Shown here: piece after piece, positions 19,752 to 28,581 of the stretch
Layout of the letters: each line of letters opens with the position of its first letter
Position numbering within the stretch: position 1 is the stretch's first letter
Assembly: GCF_003096715.1 (NCBI RefSeq)
Contig: NZ_QEOL01000007.1
Coordinates: 62,001-126,000 of the forward strand
Length of the DNA stretch: 64,000 nucleotides
Source: Paraburkholderia silvatlantica
GTDB taxonomy: Bacteria; Pseudomonadota; Gammaproteobacteria; Burkholderiales; Burkholderiaceae
Direction: 5' to 3'
The notes under the pieces: model-generated
The model's input: only the letters and a program-made list of their open reading frames with translations
The model's database searches: none
Told to the model about the DNA's origin: nothing
Program-made: the position numbers and the translations under genes

Positions 19752-20129
19752 ATGGAACGCCTTGCCCGCCTGCTGCCCTTCCGCCAATTCGGCCGTCTTC
19801 GCCATCTCCGTGGAATCGCGTCGTGCGCGGTCCGCGAAGTCCGCGATTCGGCTGCCGCACTGAGCGGCTCGCTCTTCGACGACTCGCCAGACATGGTGGC
19901 GGCCAGCACGGCCGACCTGCCCGTGCTGCCCTCGGCCCAGCCGGCGTTTGCGCGTGTATCGCTCAACAGCACGCTCAACACCGAACAACCCATGCGCCGT
20001 GCACCCGTGCGCGTCTATCAGGGCCCGTCGCGGCTCATCCTCGTCGGCACGGTCGACGCGGTCTGCCGCGCGATCGACCGCTGCATTGCCGAGCAGCACA
20101 GCGACCTGCCCGCGGCGCTCGCCAAGTGA
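19752..20129 (+). CDS. Conserved hypothetical protein downstream of lexA
   Basis: 125 residues, not recognised. An Arg-rich amphipathic N-terminus (MERLARLLPFRQFGRLRHLR) is followed by a low-complexity middle and a C-terminal half RAPVRVYQGPSRLILVGTVDAVCRAIDRCIAEQ that looks like a small alpha/beta unit. ATG at 19752 is preferred because GGAGAG lies just upstream; the frame is open from 19725. No LexA box precedes it apart from those of lexA, so SOS control would need read-through. Confidence 0.6.
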   Translation: MERLARLLPFRQFGRLRHLRGIASCAVREVRDSAAALSGSLFDDSPDMVAASTADLPVLPSAQPAFARVSLNSTLNTEQPMRRAPVRVYQGPSRLILVGTVDAVCRAIDRCIAEQHSDLPAALAK

Positions 20130-20219
20130 GCGGCAACGCTGCGCAAATGTGAGAAGAGGTTACGGGCGGGATCGTTTGGCCTGGTTTGCGGTCAACACCC
20201 TGTTTGAACGATTTGCCCT

Positions 20220-20912
20220 ATGCCGATGACGGAAACTCCCTCTATCCCGCGCAAGACCCACGGCTGGAAAAAGCCCGTCGCGATCACGGTTGCTGTCGCA
20301 ATGGTGGTTGCCGCGATCGGTTACGCCTATGCGTCGCCCTATATCGCGGTGAAGCACATGAAAGCCGCCGCCGACGCGCGCGACGCCGTCGCGCTCGACG
20401 AATACGTCGATTACCCTGCGTTGCGCGTGAGCCTGAAACAGCAGGTGGGCGAAATGCTGCAGCGGCGCGTCGAGGGGCAGCACAGCAGTAACCCCTTGCT
20501 GATCCTCGGCGCCGTGATTGGCGCAGCACTGATCAGTCCGCTCGTGGATGCCTACGCCACGCCGGAGGGCGTGGCCGCCCTGCTCGATGGCATGCCGCCG
20601 ACGGGCAAGCCCGGCGACCGGCCGCACGCGCCGCCGCCAGCGGAATCCGGCACGCAATCCGCAGAACCGGCAGAGCCGGCGCAACCACCGCAACCGGCAC
20701 CCGCCTCCGCCGCGCCACCGGCCGCATCCGGCAACCCCGCACCCGGGGCTCGGCCGGTTACCACGGCCGGCTATCGCGGCCTCAATGAGTTCGCGCTCAC
20801 CTGGGACCGCGGCAGTACGGGCGAGCACTACGCCGCCATCCTGCAGCGTCACGGTCTCTTCTCGTGGAAGCTCTCGGCGGTCGAGCTAAACGAAGGAAAC
20901 GTCTCGAACTGA
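20220..20912 (+). CDS. DUF2939 membrane-anchored protein
   Basis: 230 residues. One N-terminal membrane segment (PVAITVAVAMVVAAIGYAYA), then the DUF2939 core SPYIAVKHMKAAADARDAVA with DYPALRVSLKQQVGEMLQRR. A Pro/Ala-rich linker (about residues 140-180) leads to a short conserved end GLNEFALTWDRGSTGEHYAA. Topology suggests a periplasmic domain. Function of the family is unknown to me. Confidence 0.78.
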   Translation: MPMTETPSIPRKTHGWKKPVAITVAVAMVVAAIGYAYASPYIAVKHMKAAADARDAVALDEYVDYPALRVSLKQQVGEMLQRRVEGQHSSNPLLILGAVIGAALISPLVDAYATPEGVAALLDGMPPTGKPGDRPHAPPPAESGTQSAEPAEPAQPPQPAPASAAPPAASGNPAPGARPVTTAGYRGLNEFALTWDRGSTGEHYAAILQRHGLFSWKLSAVELNEGNVSN

Positions 20913-20960
20913 GACAGGCCGGAAGCGACAGCGGATACGGGCCGCTCCTGTGCGAGGCGG

Positions 20961-21009
20961 CCTGCTTGATCCTGCTTGATCCTGCTTGGTCCGCTTGGTC
21001 CGCTTGGTC
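20961..21009. repeat. Short tandem repeat of about 10 bp, five copies
   Basis: Units CCTGCTTGAT, CCTGCTTGAT, CCTGCTTGGT, CCGCTTGGT, CCGCTTGGT lie between the convergent DUF2939 and stress-protein genes. The last unit ends three bases before the stop of the usp gene. Probably a simple slippage repeat. Confidence 0.8.
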
Positions 21010-21011
21010 CC

Positions 21012-21482
21012 TTACGCAGCGGCCTGCTGCTGCTTTTCCTCAGCCGCCGACGAACACGCCACGAGAATGCTGCACGATACGCGGTCGAGCAGCGGCGTAT
21101 TGCCCGCGCCCATCCACCAGCGCGAGAGTCCCGTGCGACAGCGATGGCCCACCACCACGAGGTCGGCATTCAGTTCGTTGGCCAGATTCGCGATTTCGTC
21201 GATCGGATGCCCGAACGCGAAGTGCCCCTGGGCGCGCACACCGCGCTCCGTTAGCCAGTCCACGCCTTCCTGAAGAATCTCGCGCGCCGTTTCCTCAAAG
21301 CGGCCACAGGCCACATCGGTCAGCAGGCCGGCGCTCTGGGCGATCGTCGAGCGCATGTCGACGACCGAGAGCAAATGCGTTTCGGCCTTCAGATCGAGCG
21401 CAAGGTCGGCGCCGCAACGCAATGCCTTGCGGCCTTCGCGCGAGCCGTCGTAACAAAGCAGAATTTTTTTATAGCTCGCCAT
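21012..21482 (-). CDS. Universal stress protein (UspA family)
   Basis: 156 residues. Starts MASYKKILLCYDGSREGRKAL and has the nucleotide-binding motif VVVGHRCRTGLSRWWMGAGN with VSCSILVA at the end, in place of the classical G-x2-G-x9-G-S/T; partly divergent, so ATP binding is not certain. A His-rich C-terminal extension is absent, but a short SSAAEEKQQQAAA tail is present. ATG at 21482; the longer upstream frame is a shadow. Confidence 0.88.
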   Translation of the reverse strand: MASYKKILLCYDGSREGRKALRCGADLALDLKAETHLLSVVDMRSTIAQSAGLLTDVACGRFEETAREILQEGVDWLTERGVRAQGHFAFGHPIDEIANLANELNADLVVVGHRCRTGLSRWWMGAGNTPLLDRVSCSILVACSSAAEEKQQQAAA

Positions 21483-21799
21483 GATCGCTTCTCCCCGCCC
21501 GCGTGATTTGCAGGCTGTGCGATTCTCATGATGGTGCGCCGCAATTCCACACGCAAGGGCTGGAAAACGCCAGGTGTGCATCGAAAACCGCCAGACGCAT
21601 CCCGAACGGCGCACGCATCTTGTGCACGTCTGCATGCTTGCCGCGACATGCATTTGCCCCGCATCGTCAACCCGCCACGCAGCGAGGCCCGACCCGCCAC
21701 GCGGCAATGCACTAAAATGGGCCGCCTTGATTCGTGCGATTTTTCGATCCCTTTGCGTTCGACCCGCGCGACCCCGTTCGACTCACGTTCAATCGGTCC

Positions 21800-22714
21800 A
21801 TGTCCGCACCCGCCATCGAATTCGAGCAGGTCATCAAACGTTACGGAGACAGGGCAGTCGTCAACGGCCTGTCGTTCGACGTCGTTCCCGGCGAATGCTT
21901 CGGACTGCTCGGTCCGAACGGCGCGGGAAAAACCACGACGCTGCGCATGTTGCTCGGCATCGTTTCGCCCGATGCCGGGCGCATCAGCCTGTGCGGCGAG
22001 CCCGTGCCGGCGCGCGCGCGCCACGCCCGCCAGCGCGTGGGGGTGGTGCCGCAGTTCGACAATCTCGACCCCGACTTCACCGTGCGCGAGAACCTGCTCG
22101 TGTTCGGCCGCTACTTCGGCTTGTCCGCGCGCGAAACGCGCGATCTCGTCGCGCCGCTGCTCGAATTCGCGCGCCTCGAAAGCAAGGCCGACGCGCGCGT
22201 GGGCGAACTCTCCGGCGGCATGCGCCGTCGTCTCACGCTCGCGCGCGCGCTCGTGAACGACCCCGACGTGCTCGTGATGGACGAGCCCACCACGGGCCTC
22301 GATCCGCAGGCGAGGCATTTGATCTGGGAGAGGCTGCGCTCGCTGCTCGCGCGCGGCAAGACGATTCTCCTCACCACGCATTTCATGGAGGAGGCCGAAC
22401 GGCTCTGCAATCGCGTCTGCGTGATCGAGGAAGGCCGCAAGATCGCCGAGGGCGCACCCAAGGCGCTGATCGAATCGGAAATCGGCTGCGATGTGATCGA
22501 GGTATACGGGCCGGACCCGGTCGCCTTGCGCGACGAACTCGCGGCCGACGCCAAGCGCACGGAGATCAGCGGCGAAACGCTGTTCTGCTATGTCGACGAC
22601 CCCGCGCCCGTGCATGCGAAGCTGCGCCATCGTTCCGATTTGCGCTATCTGCACCGGCCCGCGAATCTCGAAGACGTGTTCCTGCGGCTCACGGGCCGCG
22701 AGATGCAAGACTAA
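21800..22714 (+). CDS. nodI: ABC transporter ATPase, NodI-like
   Basis: 304 residues, DRA/NodI subfamily. Walker [17 protein letters not shown], signature [16 protein letters not shown], Walker [21 protein letters not shown], then [23 protein letters not shown]. The ATG at 21800 gives [20 protein letters not shown]; an in-frame start at 21734 would add 22 residues. It is followed after 28 bp by an ABC-2 permease, the NodIJ arrangement. Such pairs are widespread in Burkholderiaceae and do not by themselves indicate nodulation. Confidence 0.87.
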   Translation: MSAPAIEFEQVIKRYGDRAVVNGLSFDVVPGECFGLLGPNGAGKTTTLRMLLGIVSPDAGRISLCGEPVPARARHARQRVGVVPQFDNLDPDFTVRENLLVFGRYFGLSARETRDLVAPLLEFARLESKADARVGELSGGMRRRLTLARALVNDPDVLVMDEPTTGLDPQARHLIWERLRSLLARGKTILLTTHFMEEAERLCNRVCVIEEGRKIAEGAPKALIESEIGCDVIEVYGPDPVALRDELAADAKRTEISGETLFCYVDDPAPVHAKLRHRSDLRYLHRPANLEDVFLRLTGREMQD

Positions 22715-22742
22715 CGGCGGCGTACGAATCGCCAAGGACACC

Positions 22743-23579
22743 ATGCAGACACGCACCAACAACCCGGCGCCCTCGCGCCCCGTGCATGCGGGCACGCGCG
22801 AGCCGCGCGCCGCGCTGCCCTCGAACGCCACGCACTGGGTGGCCGTGTGGCGGCGCAATTATCTGGTCTGGCGCAAGCTCGCCCTCGCATCGATGTTCGG
22901 CAATCTCGCCGATCCGATGATCTATCTGTTCGGTTTGGGCTTCGGGCTCGGGCTGATGGTCGGACACGTCGACGGCGTCTCGTACATCGCGTTTCTCGCG
23001 GCGGGCACGGTGTCGTCTTCGGTGATGATGTCGGCGAGCTTCGAGTCGATGTACTCGGGCTTCTCGCGCATGCACGTGCAGCGTACGTGGGAAGCGATCA
23101 TGCACACGCCGCTCACGCTCGGCGACGTCGTGCTCGGCGAAGTGATGTGGGCCGCCAGCAAGTCGATGCTCTCGGGCGTGGCGATCATGGTGGTGGCGGG
23201 CCTGCTCGGCTACGCGAGCTTTCCTTCCATGCTGCTCGCGCTGCCCGTGATCGCGCTCGCGGGCCTCGCGTTCGCGAGCTGCGCGATGATCGTCACCGCG
23301 CTCGCGCCATCCTACGACTTCTTCATGTTTTATCAGACGCTCGTGCTCACGCCGATGCTGCTGCTCTCCGGCGTGTTCTTTCCGATCGCGCAACTGCCCG
23401 CCGCCGCGCAGCACATCACGCTGATGCTGCCGCTCGCGCATGCCGTTGCGTTGATCCGCCCCGCCATGCTCGACCGGCCGGTCGAAGACGCCGGCCTTCA
23501 CCTGCTCGTGCTCGCGATCTACGTGGTGGTGCCGTTCGCGATCGCATCCGTGCTGTTTCGCCGGCGCATGATGCGCTGA
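22743..23579 (+). CDS. nodJ: ABC-2 type transporter permease, NodJ-like
   Basis: 278 residues with six predicted membrane segments, starting after residue 50 ([20 protein letters not shown]). The ABC-2 signature region is [22 protein letters not shown] followed by [14 protein letters not shown]. Partner of the NodI-like ATPase. Substrate unknown; NodIJ in rhizobia exports lipochitooligosaccharides, but no nod biosynthesis genes are seen here. Confidence 0.87.
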   Translation: MQTRTNNPAPSRPVHAGTREPRAALPSNATHWVAVWRRNYLVWRKLALASMFGNLADPMIYLFGLGFGLGLMVGHVDGVSYIAFLAAGTVSSSVMMSASFESMYSGFSRMHVQRTWEAIMHTPLTLGDVVLGEVMWAASKSMLSGVAIMVVAGLLGYASFPSMLLALPVIALAGLAFASCAMIVTALAPSYDFFMFYQTLVLTPMLLLSGVFFPIAQLPAAAQHITLMLPLAHAVALIRPAMLDRPVEDAGLHLLVLAIYVVVPFAIASVLFRRRMMR

Positions 23580-23597
23580 AACCGCGCCGCGCGGCGT

Positions 23598-24020
23598 TCA
23601 GTCCTCGTCGTCTCCCCAGGGAATATCGACGTCCGAAATAAACGCGACCGTCGCGAACGGGCCGCCTTCCTGGCGGCCGACCTTGCCGTCGGCGCGATGC
23701 CATTCCACGCGGAACATCGTCGATTGGGTCTGGGCGAGCAAGCGCACCGTGCGGATCTCTTCGGGATCCGACTCCTCCACCGGGCCATCGAGCGATACCA
23801 GCAGCGCCTGCGGCCACAGACCGTCGGCCGGATCGTAGATGCGATCGCCGTCGGGAATCGAGGTATCCGCCTCGACGCCGATGGTGGCCGAGGCCTCGAC
23901 GATCATCTTGCCGAGCGCGCGCAGCACCGCCGTGGCGCGGGCCGAATTGGCCTGGCGGATGGCGAGATCGCCGCGCGTGAGCGCCTGCTCGAGTTTCGGA
24001 TTGGTTTTTTGCTTTGCCAT
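23598..24020 (-). CDS. Conserved hypothetical protein
   Basis: 140 residues, no family recognised. MAKQKTNPKLEQALTRGDLA begins a helical N-terminal third; the C-terminal half (TMFRVEWHRADGKVGRQEGG, FATVAFISDVDIPWGDDED) looks like beta strands with an acidic tail. Convergent with nodJ (18 bp between stops). Codon use fits the host. Confidence 0.65.
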   Translation of the reverse strand: MAKQKTNPKLEQALTRGDLAIRQANSARATAVLRALGKMIVEASATIGVEADTSIPDGDRIYDPADGLWPQALLVSLDGPVEESDPEEIRTVRLLAQTQSTMFRVEWHRADGKVGRQEGGPFATVAFISDVDIPWGDDED

Positions 24021-24122
24021 GCTGGTTTCGGGCCGCGGCCCGCTCCGTGGCGGACGGCGAACCGCCCGCGTTTTACAAGAATGCCAACGCTGAACGCATG
24101 GCGCCTGCCCGTGCCGGCGTCC

Positions 24123-25184
24123 CTAGAAGCCAAGCGCCACCGCCGCGAGCCCGGCGGCGATGCCGAAGAACACCACGGTCGTGCCCACGACGGCGAGCAT
24201 GCGCGGCCGGAACGAGCCCGCCAGCATCGCGAACGACGGCACGCTCACGGGCGGCAGCGTCATCAGCAGCGCGCCCGCGGGACCCACGCCCATGCCGAGC
24301 GCGAGCATCGCCTGGATGATGGGGACTTCGCCCGCCGTGGGGATCACGAACAGCGTGCCGACCACGGCGAACGTGACGATCCAGCCCAGGCTGCTCGTGA
24401 GTTCCGGGCCGATGTGCGGGAAGAGCCACGCGCGCGCGGCGCCGAGCAACAGCACCAGCACGATGTATTCCGGCACCAGCCGCACGGCCATGCGCACAAA
24501 GATACGCGCCCAGCGCACGAAGACGTTGCCGCCCTCGGCCTGCTGCTGGGCGAGTTGCGCGAGGCGGTCGTCGGCGGCACGCGATTCCTCGGGCGTCACG
24601 AGCCGGTTGCAGACCCAGCCGAGGCCGAACACCATCAGCAGGCCCAGTGTGAGACGCAGCGCGCTCCACTGCCAGCCGAGCACGAACCCCATGAACACGA
24701 GCGTGGCGGGATTGAGCACCGAGTTGCCGAGCCAGAACGCAATCGCGCCGCCCGCCGATGCATTGCGCGCGCGCAGGCCCACGACCACGGGCGCAGCGCA
24801 GCAGGTGCACATCATGCCGGGCACCGCGAGCAGGCCGCCGGCGGCCACGCTGCCGAAGCCGCGCCGGCCGAGCACGCGCGCGACCCATTGCACGGGCAGC
24901 AGCGCCTGCACGCCGGAGCCGAGCAGCAGGCCGAGCACCATGGCCTGCCAGATCGCCTTGCCGTAGGCATAGGCGTAATCGAGCGCGGCGGAGAACGAGG
25001 GATCGGGAGCCGTAGCCGAGCCGCCCATCAGGATCGATTTGCCGATCGAATGCGTTTGCTCGGCGGTGAATGCGCGGTGATAGTACGGGAACCACTTCAC
25101 GTAGAAGAGACCGGCCACCGCCAGCAAAATAAAAATGGGCCAGCCGTAAGACGGGGGCGATTGCGCTGGACGTGCGCTCGTCAT
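24123..25184 (-). CDS. Permease of the UPF0718/DUF318 family
   Basis: 353 residues with about eight to ten membrane segments. The motif PGMMCTCCAAPVVVGL, rich in Cys, is the family hallmark and is repeated in spirit by TLPPVSVPSFAMLAGSF in the second half. Related proteins have been linked to metal or metalloid export, but no metal regulator or arsenic gene is adjacent, so the substrate is left open. Confidence 0.82.
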   Translation of the reverse strand: MTSARPAQSPPSYGWPIFILLAVAGLFYVKWFPYYHRAFTAEQTHSIGKSILMGGSATAPDPSFSAALDYAYAYGKAIWQAMVLGLLLGSGVQALLPVQWVARVLGRRGFGSVAAGGLLAVPGMMCTCCAAPVVVGLRARNASAGGAIAFWLGNSVLNPATLVFMGFVLGWQWSALRLTLGLLMVFGLGWVCNRLVTPEESRAADDRLAQLAQQQAEGGNVFVRWARIFVRMAVRLVPEYIVLVLLLGAARAWLFPHIGPELTSSLGWIVTFAVVGTLFVIPTAGEVPIIQAMLALGMGVGPAGALLMTLPPVSVPSFAMLAGSFRPRMLAVVGTTVVFFGIAAGLAAVALGF

Positions 25185-25376
25185 TGTAAAAATTCTCCGG
25201 GATTGAGCGTATGGACGGCCGCCCGGACGCCGTCACGCGAGGCGTGATGGCGCCCCGGGCGGCGCATGCTGGATCGTAGTGTATGCCTTGCGAATCGCCA
25301 ACGACTTTGCTGCGTTGGCGACTCGCGCGGCGCCGCGCGGCCCGGCAAGGGGCAGCGCGGTTCCCTCGCGCTCCCT

Positions 25377-26429
25377 TTAAGGGGCCGGATTAGGCTGCTG
25401 CTCGTGCAGCGCGTCGATCTGCGTGAGTAGTTCGGGGGTAAGCTTGACGTCGGCGCTGGCGATATTTTCCTTCAACTGCTCGAGCGAGGTCGCGCCGATC
25501 AGATTGCTGGTGAGGAACGGCCGGCTGTTGACGAACGCGAGCGCGAACTGCGCGGGCGTGTAGCCATGTGCGCGGGCGAGTTCCACATAACGCGTCGTCG
25601 CGGCCACCGATTCCGGCTTGCTGTAGCGCTTGAAGCGCTCGAACCGGGTGATGCGCGCGCCTTCCGGACGCGCCCCGCCCTCGTACTTGCCCGAAAGCCA
25701 GCCGAACGCGAGCGGCGAATACGCAAGCAGGCCCACGCCTTCGCGGTGCGCGAATTCGGACAGGCCGCTTTCGAAGGTGCGGTTGAGCAGGCTGTACGGA
25801 TTCTGGATGCTGACGATGCGCGGCAGCCCGAGCTTTTCTGCGGCGCGCAGGAACTGCGCGACACCCCACGGCGTTTCGTTCGACACGCCGATATGGCGAA
25901 TCTTCCCGGCCTTCACGAAGTCGGCGAGCACGCTCAGTGTTTCCTCGATCGGCACCGTGTACGCATCGTCGAGATACGGATACATGTTGCGGCCGAAGGT
26001 CATCGTGCTGCGGTCGGGCCAGTGCAGCTGATACAGGTCGACGTAATCGGTCTGCAGGCGCTTCAGGCTGCCGTCGAGCGCTTCGGTCAGATTCTTGCGG
26101 TCGAACTGGTTCTGCGGCCCGCGAATGTGCTGCGGGTTGTGCGGCTGACGCGCCGGGCCCGCGATTTTGGTGGCGAGCACGATGCGCTCGCGCGCCGCGC
26201 GATGCTGCGCGAGCCACGTCCCGATGAAGCGCTCGGTCTGCCCCTGCGTCTGCGGGCGCGGCGGCACGGGGTACATTTCAGCGGCATCGACGAGCGTGAC
26301 GCCCTGGTCGAGCGCGTAGTCGATCTGCTCGTGCGCCTCGCGCTCCGTGTTCTGCTCGCCCCACGTCATCGTGCCGAGCCCGATCAGGCTCACCTTGACG
26401 TCGGTATCGCCGAGTGTGCGGTATTCCAT
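25377..26429 (-). CDS. Aldo/keto reductase, Tas-like
   Basis: 350-residue TIM-barrel oxidoreductase. Start MEYRTLGDTDVKVSLIGLGT is canonical. The catalytic tetrad is visible: Asp in TLVDAAEMY, Tyr in the same motif, Lys in VLATKIAG and His in YQLHWPD. The insertion VPPRPQTQGQTERFIG after the Tyr is typical of Tas. ATG at 26429 is preferred over another five codons upstream. NADPH dependence is inferred from the family. Confidence 0.9.
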   Translation of the reverse strand: MEYRTLGDTDVKVSLIGLGTMTWGEQNTEREAHEQIDYALDQGVTLVDAAEMYPVPPRPQTQGQTERFIGTWLAQHRAARERIVLATKIAGPARQPHNPQHIRGPQNQFDRKNLTEALDGSLKRLQTDYVDLYQLHWPDRSTMTFGRNMYPYLDDAYTVPIEETLSVLADFVKAGKIRHIGVSNETPWGVAQFLRAAEKLGLPRIVSIQNPYSLLNRTFESGLSEFAHREGVGLLAYSPLAFGWLSGKYEGGARPEGARITRFERFKRYSKPESVAATTRYVELARAHGYTPAQFALAFVNSRPFLTSNLIGATSLEQLKENIASADVKLTPELLTQIDALHEQQPNPAP

Positions 26430-26616
26430 GGAAACGTTGTCCATCAGTTCGGTTAGGGGAGCGCCGAAACTACCACGGCGCGAGAATTTTTTCAGGAGTT
26501 GCAGAATACGGCCGTATTGCTCCGCAAGCGGCCGCGTATCGGCCACGGCCGGCCGCGGCGCCGCCCGGCGGCGGACGTGCCAGAATCCGCGCATGCGCCT
26601 ACGAGGAGACAGCGGC

Positions 26617-26859
26617 ATGGAAAACCGACGCAGCTACGAATATATGGGTTTCGACATGACAGCCGGCGTGGACGGCAGCCACGAAGCCGGCTTTTTCGTC
26701 TCGACGCAAATCATCCAGAGCCTCACGGATGCCGAAAACGCCAACGTGCCGGTCGACGGCATCGCCGCCGGCCGCTTTCCGACCCAGGACAATGCCTTCG
26801 ACGCGGCCTTCGACCGCATTCGCGAGGCCATCGACAGTCGCCTGCGTGCCGCTTCCTGA
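26617..26859 (+). CDS. Small conserved hypothetical protein
   Basis: 80 residues. MENRRSYEYMGFDMTAGVDG begins after a clear GAGGAG ribosome site. The sequence ends DAAFDRIREAIDSRLRAAS, an amphipathic helix. No signal peptide or membrane segment. Ended by a strong bidirectional terminator. Function unknown. Confidence 0.7.
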   Translation: MENRRSYEYMGFDMTAGVDGSHEAGFFVSTQIIQSLTDAENANVPVDGIAAGRFPTQDNAFDAAFDRIREAIDSRLRAAS

Positions 26860-26900
26860 GCACCGCCCCGGCAACAAACCGGAACGGACGCACAAAAGCA

Positions 26901-26931
26901 AAAGCCGGACGTCGCAATGACGTCCGGCTTT
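26901..26931. terminator. Bidirectional intrinsic terminator
   Basis: 13-bp perfect stem AAAGCCGGACGTC / GACGTCCGGCTTT with loop GCAAT; A-rich before and T-rich after. It separates the convergent 80-residue gene and the DUF4148 gene. Confidence 0.88.
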
Positions 26932-26986
26932 TATGCCGCCCGACCGGCGGGCGGCTCCGGCAACGAATCGGGAACTTCGGCGCGAC

Positions 26987-27259
26987 TTACTGGCCGAAGA
27001 AAACCGATTGCGGGCCCGCGGCCTTCGCGTGGCTGCCCGACTGCGAAGCCGTGCCGGCGACACCGCCGTAAGCCGTTTGCGCGCCTTGTTCCTGGACGCG
27101 TTCGGCGGCCACGGTCTGAACGCTCTGGCCACGCTGCGAAGCCGGCGCGCCGATGTCCGGGCGATAGAACGGTGCCGGGCCGTAGCCGCTGGCGAACGCC
27201 GGAGCGGCAACAGAAGCGGTGGCTGCAACCAGCAGCGCTGCAATGAGTTTGGTCTTCAT
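26987..27259 (-). CDS. Secreted DUF4148 protein
   Basis: 90 residues. Signal peptide MKTKLIAALLVAATASVAAPAFA (cleavage after AFA) and a short mature part GYGPAPFYRPDIG then QTVAAERVQEQGAQTAYGGV, the DUF4148 pattern common in Burkholderiaceae. ATG at 27259; an upstream in-frame extension lacks the signal start. Function unknown. Confidence 0.85.
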   Translation of the reverse strand: MKTKLIAALLVAATASVAAPAFASGYGPAPFYRPDIGAPASQRGQSVQTVAAERVQEQGAQTAYGGVAGTASQSGSHAKAAGPQSVFFGQ

Positions 27260-27676
27260 GGTGGACTCCAATATCAGGTTCAATTGCGGATCGGGAAGGC
27301 GCCGCGCCTGGGAGGTCAGTGCCCACGAGCTGCGTCAACGAAACTCAGTGTATACACCTACTATCGGAAAATAATCGCGATAATCCGAATTTACTATTCT
27401 CCGTTCAACAACAATCCGCTCAGGCAATTCTGACGGGGCTGAGCGACGAACAGACCCTAAAAGCACCCTCAAAAAAATTTGCGCGACGCAACAAAATCCA
27501 CATGGATTACATAACGCGCGTGGGGTTTTTCGGCCCAAAATGGCCCTTTGGCGTGCTTTCTGCTGGGGAATTCTGCGAATTGGCGCAGTGCGCAAAGGGT
27601 ACGAAGAGCCAGGCCCGTATGCGTTAAAATGCAAGGTTGATCCACGCCAGCCGTCACTCCCCGGTTTCCCATCGCC
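27260..27676 (+). other. Intergenic region upstream of dusA
   Basis: 417 bp with no supported gene. It has a lower GC content than its neighbours. TTAAAAT at about 27625 could be the -10 of the dusA promoter. The remainder is AT-rich sequence and a TTTTTCGGCCCAAAA stretch. This would be the leader of the interrupted dusA gene. Confidence 0.55.
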
Positions 27677-27769
27677 ATGTCCGCCAACCGTCAAGCCAGC
27701 CCCCGCCGCGTTTCTGTCGCGCCGATGATGGATGGGAGCAACTGCGAAGCTGAAAAGGCCGTGGGATGA
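27677..27769 (+). pseudogene. dusA: dusA 5' fragment cut by prophage insertion
   Basis: The frame from ATG 27677 reads MSANRQASPRRVSVAPMMDG. VSVAPMMDW is the N-terminal signature of tRNA-dihydrouridine synthase A, with MMD in the FMN-binding first strand. After MMD the protein leaves the family (GSNCEAEKAVG) and stops at 27769. The rest of dusA should lie beyond the far end of the prophage, outside the window. Phages of this type often supply a substitute 5' end at the other junction; that cannot be seen here. Confidence 0.82.
27716..27735. other. Probable attL core within dusA
   Basis: The sequence coding VAPMMD in dusA (27716-27735) is the last stretch that matches host coding sense; phage sequence starts right after. 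The 5' end of dusA is an established integration hotspot for temperate phages. The exact core cannot be fixed without the right junction. Confidence 0.7.
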
Positions 27770-27836
27770 GGCTTAGGCGGGAATGCTATAAAGTCCTGTA
27801 GCACCGATGTAGGACCAACGGGCTGGACGCAGCCTT

Positions 27837-28076
27837 TTATTTCCCGTCGGGAATAACGGCATCGTCGCCGATGGTCGACGTCAACGCGTTGTCACAGTGC
27901 CCGGGATTGATCCAGTCCAGGAGGCGGCAAAGAACGCATCCCCACTGCCGCCCGGCGTCACGCGCCTTTGCCGAGCGCTCGCTGATGGTCTCGTTCGGCG
28001 AGCCACCGAAAACCGTATTCACAGCCTGGTCGAACAGCAGCGCGAAATTCAGGAAGTAGCGGCCGACCTTCGTCAT
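27837..28076 (-). CDS. Small phage protein at the end of the lysis cassette
   Basis: 79 residues. The N-terminus MTKVGRYFLNFALLFDQAVN is hydrophobic or amphipathic and is followed by TVFGGSPNETISERSAKA and a Cys-containing part. This layout is seen in many temperate phages next to lysis genes; its function is not known. ATG at 28076 overlaps the o-spanin stop by four bases. Last prophage gene before attL. Confidence 0.65.
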   Translation of the reverse strand: MTKVGRYFLNFALLFDQAVNTVFGGSPNETISERSAKARDAGRQWGCVLCRLLDWINPGHCDNALTSTIGDDAVIPDGK

Positions 28077-28285
28077 TTCGCCACCTGCGGGCAATTTTTC
28101 TGGCGCGCGATCTCGTACGCGATGACCTCGCGCTTCGTTTCCGGGGTGTCAGCGCTCGACGCGGACATCGGCGAAAGCCACGAACAGGAGGTGTCGACGA
28201 TACGCGGCGCGGGGGGCGCCGGGCAATCGTGCGCGCAACCAGCGAGCATGGCGACGATGAGCAGAATCAGGATGCGCATGATCAA
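28073..28285 (-). CDS. Rz1-like outer-membrane lipoprotein (o-spanin)
   Basis: 70 residues. A lipoprotein signal ILILLIVAMLAGCAH with lipobox LAGC is followed by a Pro-rich start DCPAPPAPRIVDTSC, as in Rz1 proteins. Internal motif CSWLSPMSASSADTPETKRE resembles P2 LysC-type o-spanins. The ATG overlaps the Rz-like stop by four bases, the usual tight spanin arrangement. Role: outer-membrane half of the complex that disrupts the envelope after peptidoglycan is cut. Confidence 0.72.
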   Translation of the reverse strand: MIMRILILLIVAMLAGCAHDCPAPPAPRIVDTSCSWLSPMSASSADTPETKREVIAYEIARQKNCPQVAK

Positions 28286-28581
28286 TCCTTGCGGAGCGCG
28301 CCCAGTTGATTCAGCTGGGCGTCGAGGTTGGCGTCGGGAATAGCGGCCGCCTGTTGGTCTGCAGCAGCCTTGTTAGCCGCGTCCTGCTGGCCCGCCAGCG
28401 CGGCAGCTGCATCACCTTGCGCGACGCTGGCCTGCGCCTGCGCAACGGTCGCAGCAGCCTTGGCCGTGGCCGTCTTGGCTTGCTGGTGCCGCAATACGCC
28501 GAACAGCACGCCGCCTGCACCGATGAGCCAGGGGATGATGGCCGCAAGGTGGGCGGCCAGAAACGTGGCGATGATGGTCAT
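28282..28581 (-). CDS. Rz-like inner-membrane spanin (i-spanin)
   Basis: 99 residues. One N-terminal membrane segment (LAAIIPWLIGAGGVLFGVL) and then an Ala/Gln-rich helical, coiled-coil-prone periplasmic domain to the C-terminus NQLGALRKD. This is the i-spanin design. It lies between endolysin and the lipoprotein, with four-base overlaps on both sides. Sequence identity to named Rz proteins is not claimed; the call rests on topology and context. Confidence 0.68.
   Translation of the reverse strand: MTIIATFLAAHLAAIIPWLIGAGGVLFGVLRHQQAKTATAKAAATVAQAQASVAQGDAAAALAGQQDAANKAAADQQAAAIPDANLDAQLNQLGALRKD

Noticed and set aside
21800..23579. Symbiosis (nodulation) locus
   Set aside because: NodIJ-like exporters are general in Burkholderiaceae and no nodABC or nodD genes are present.
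27284..27836. tRNA gene as prophage attachment site
   Set aside because: No cloverleaf was found; the junction falls in dusA instead.
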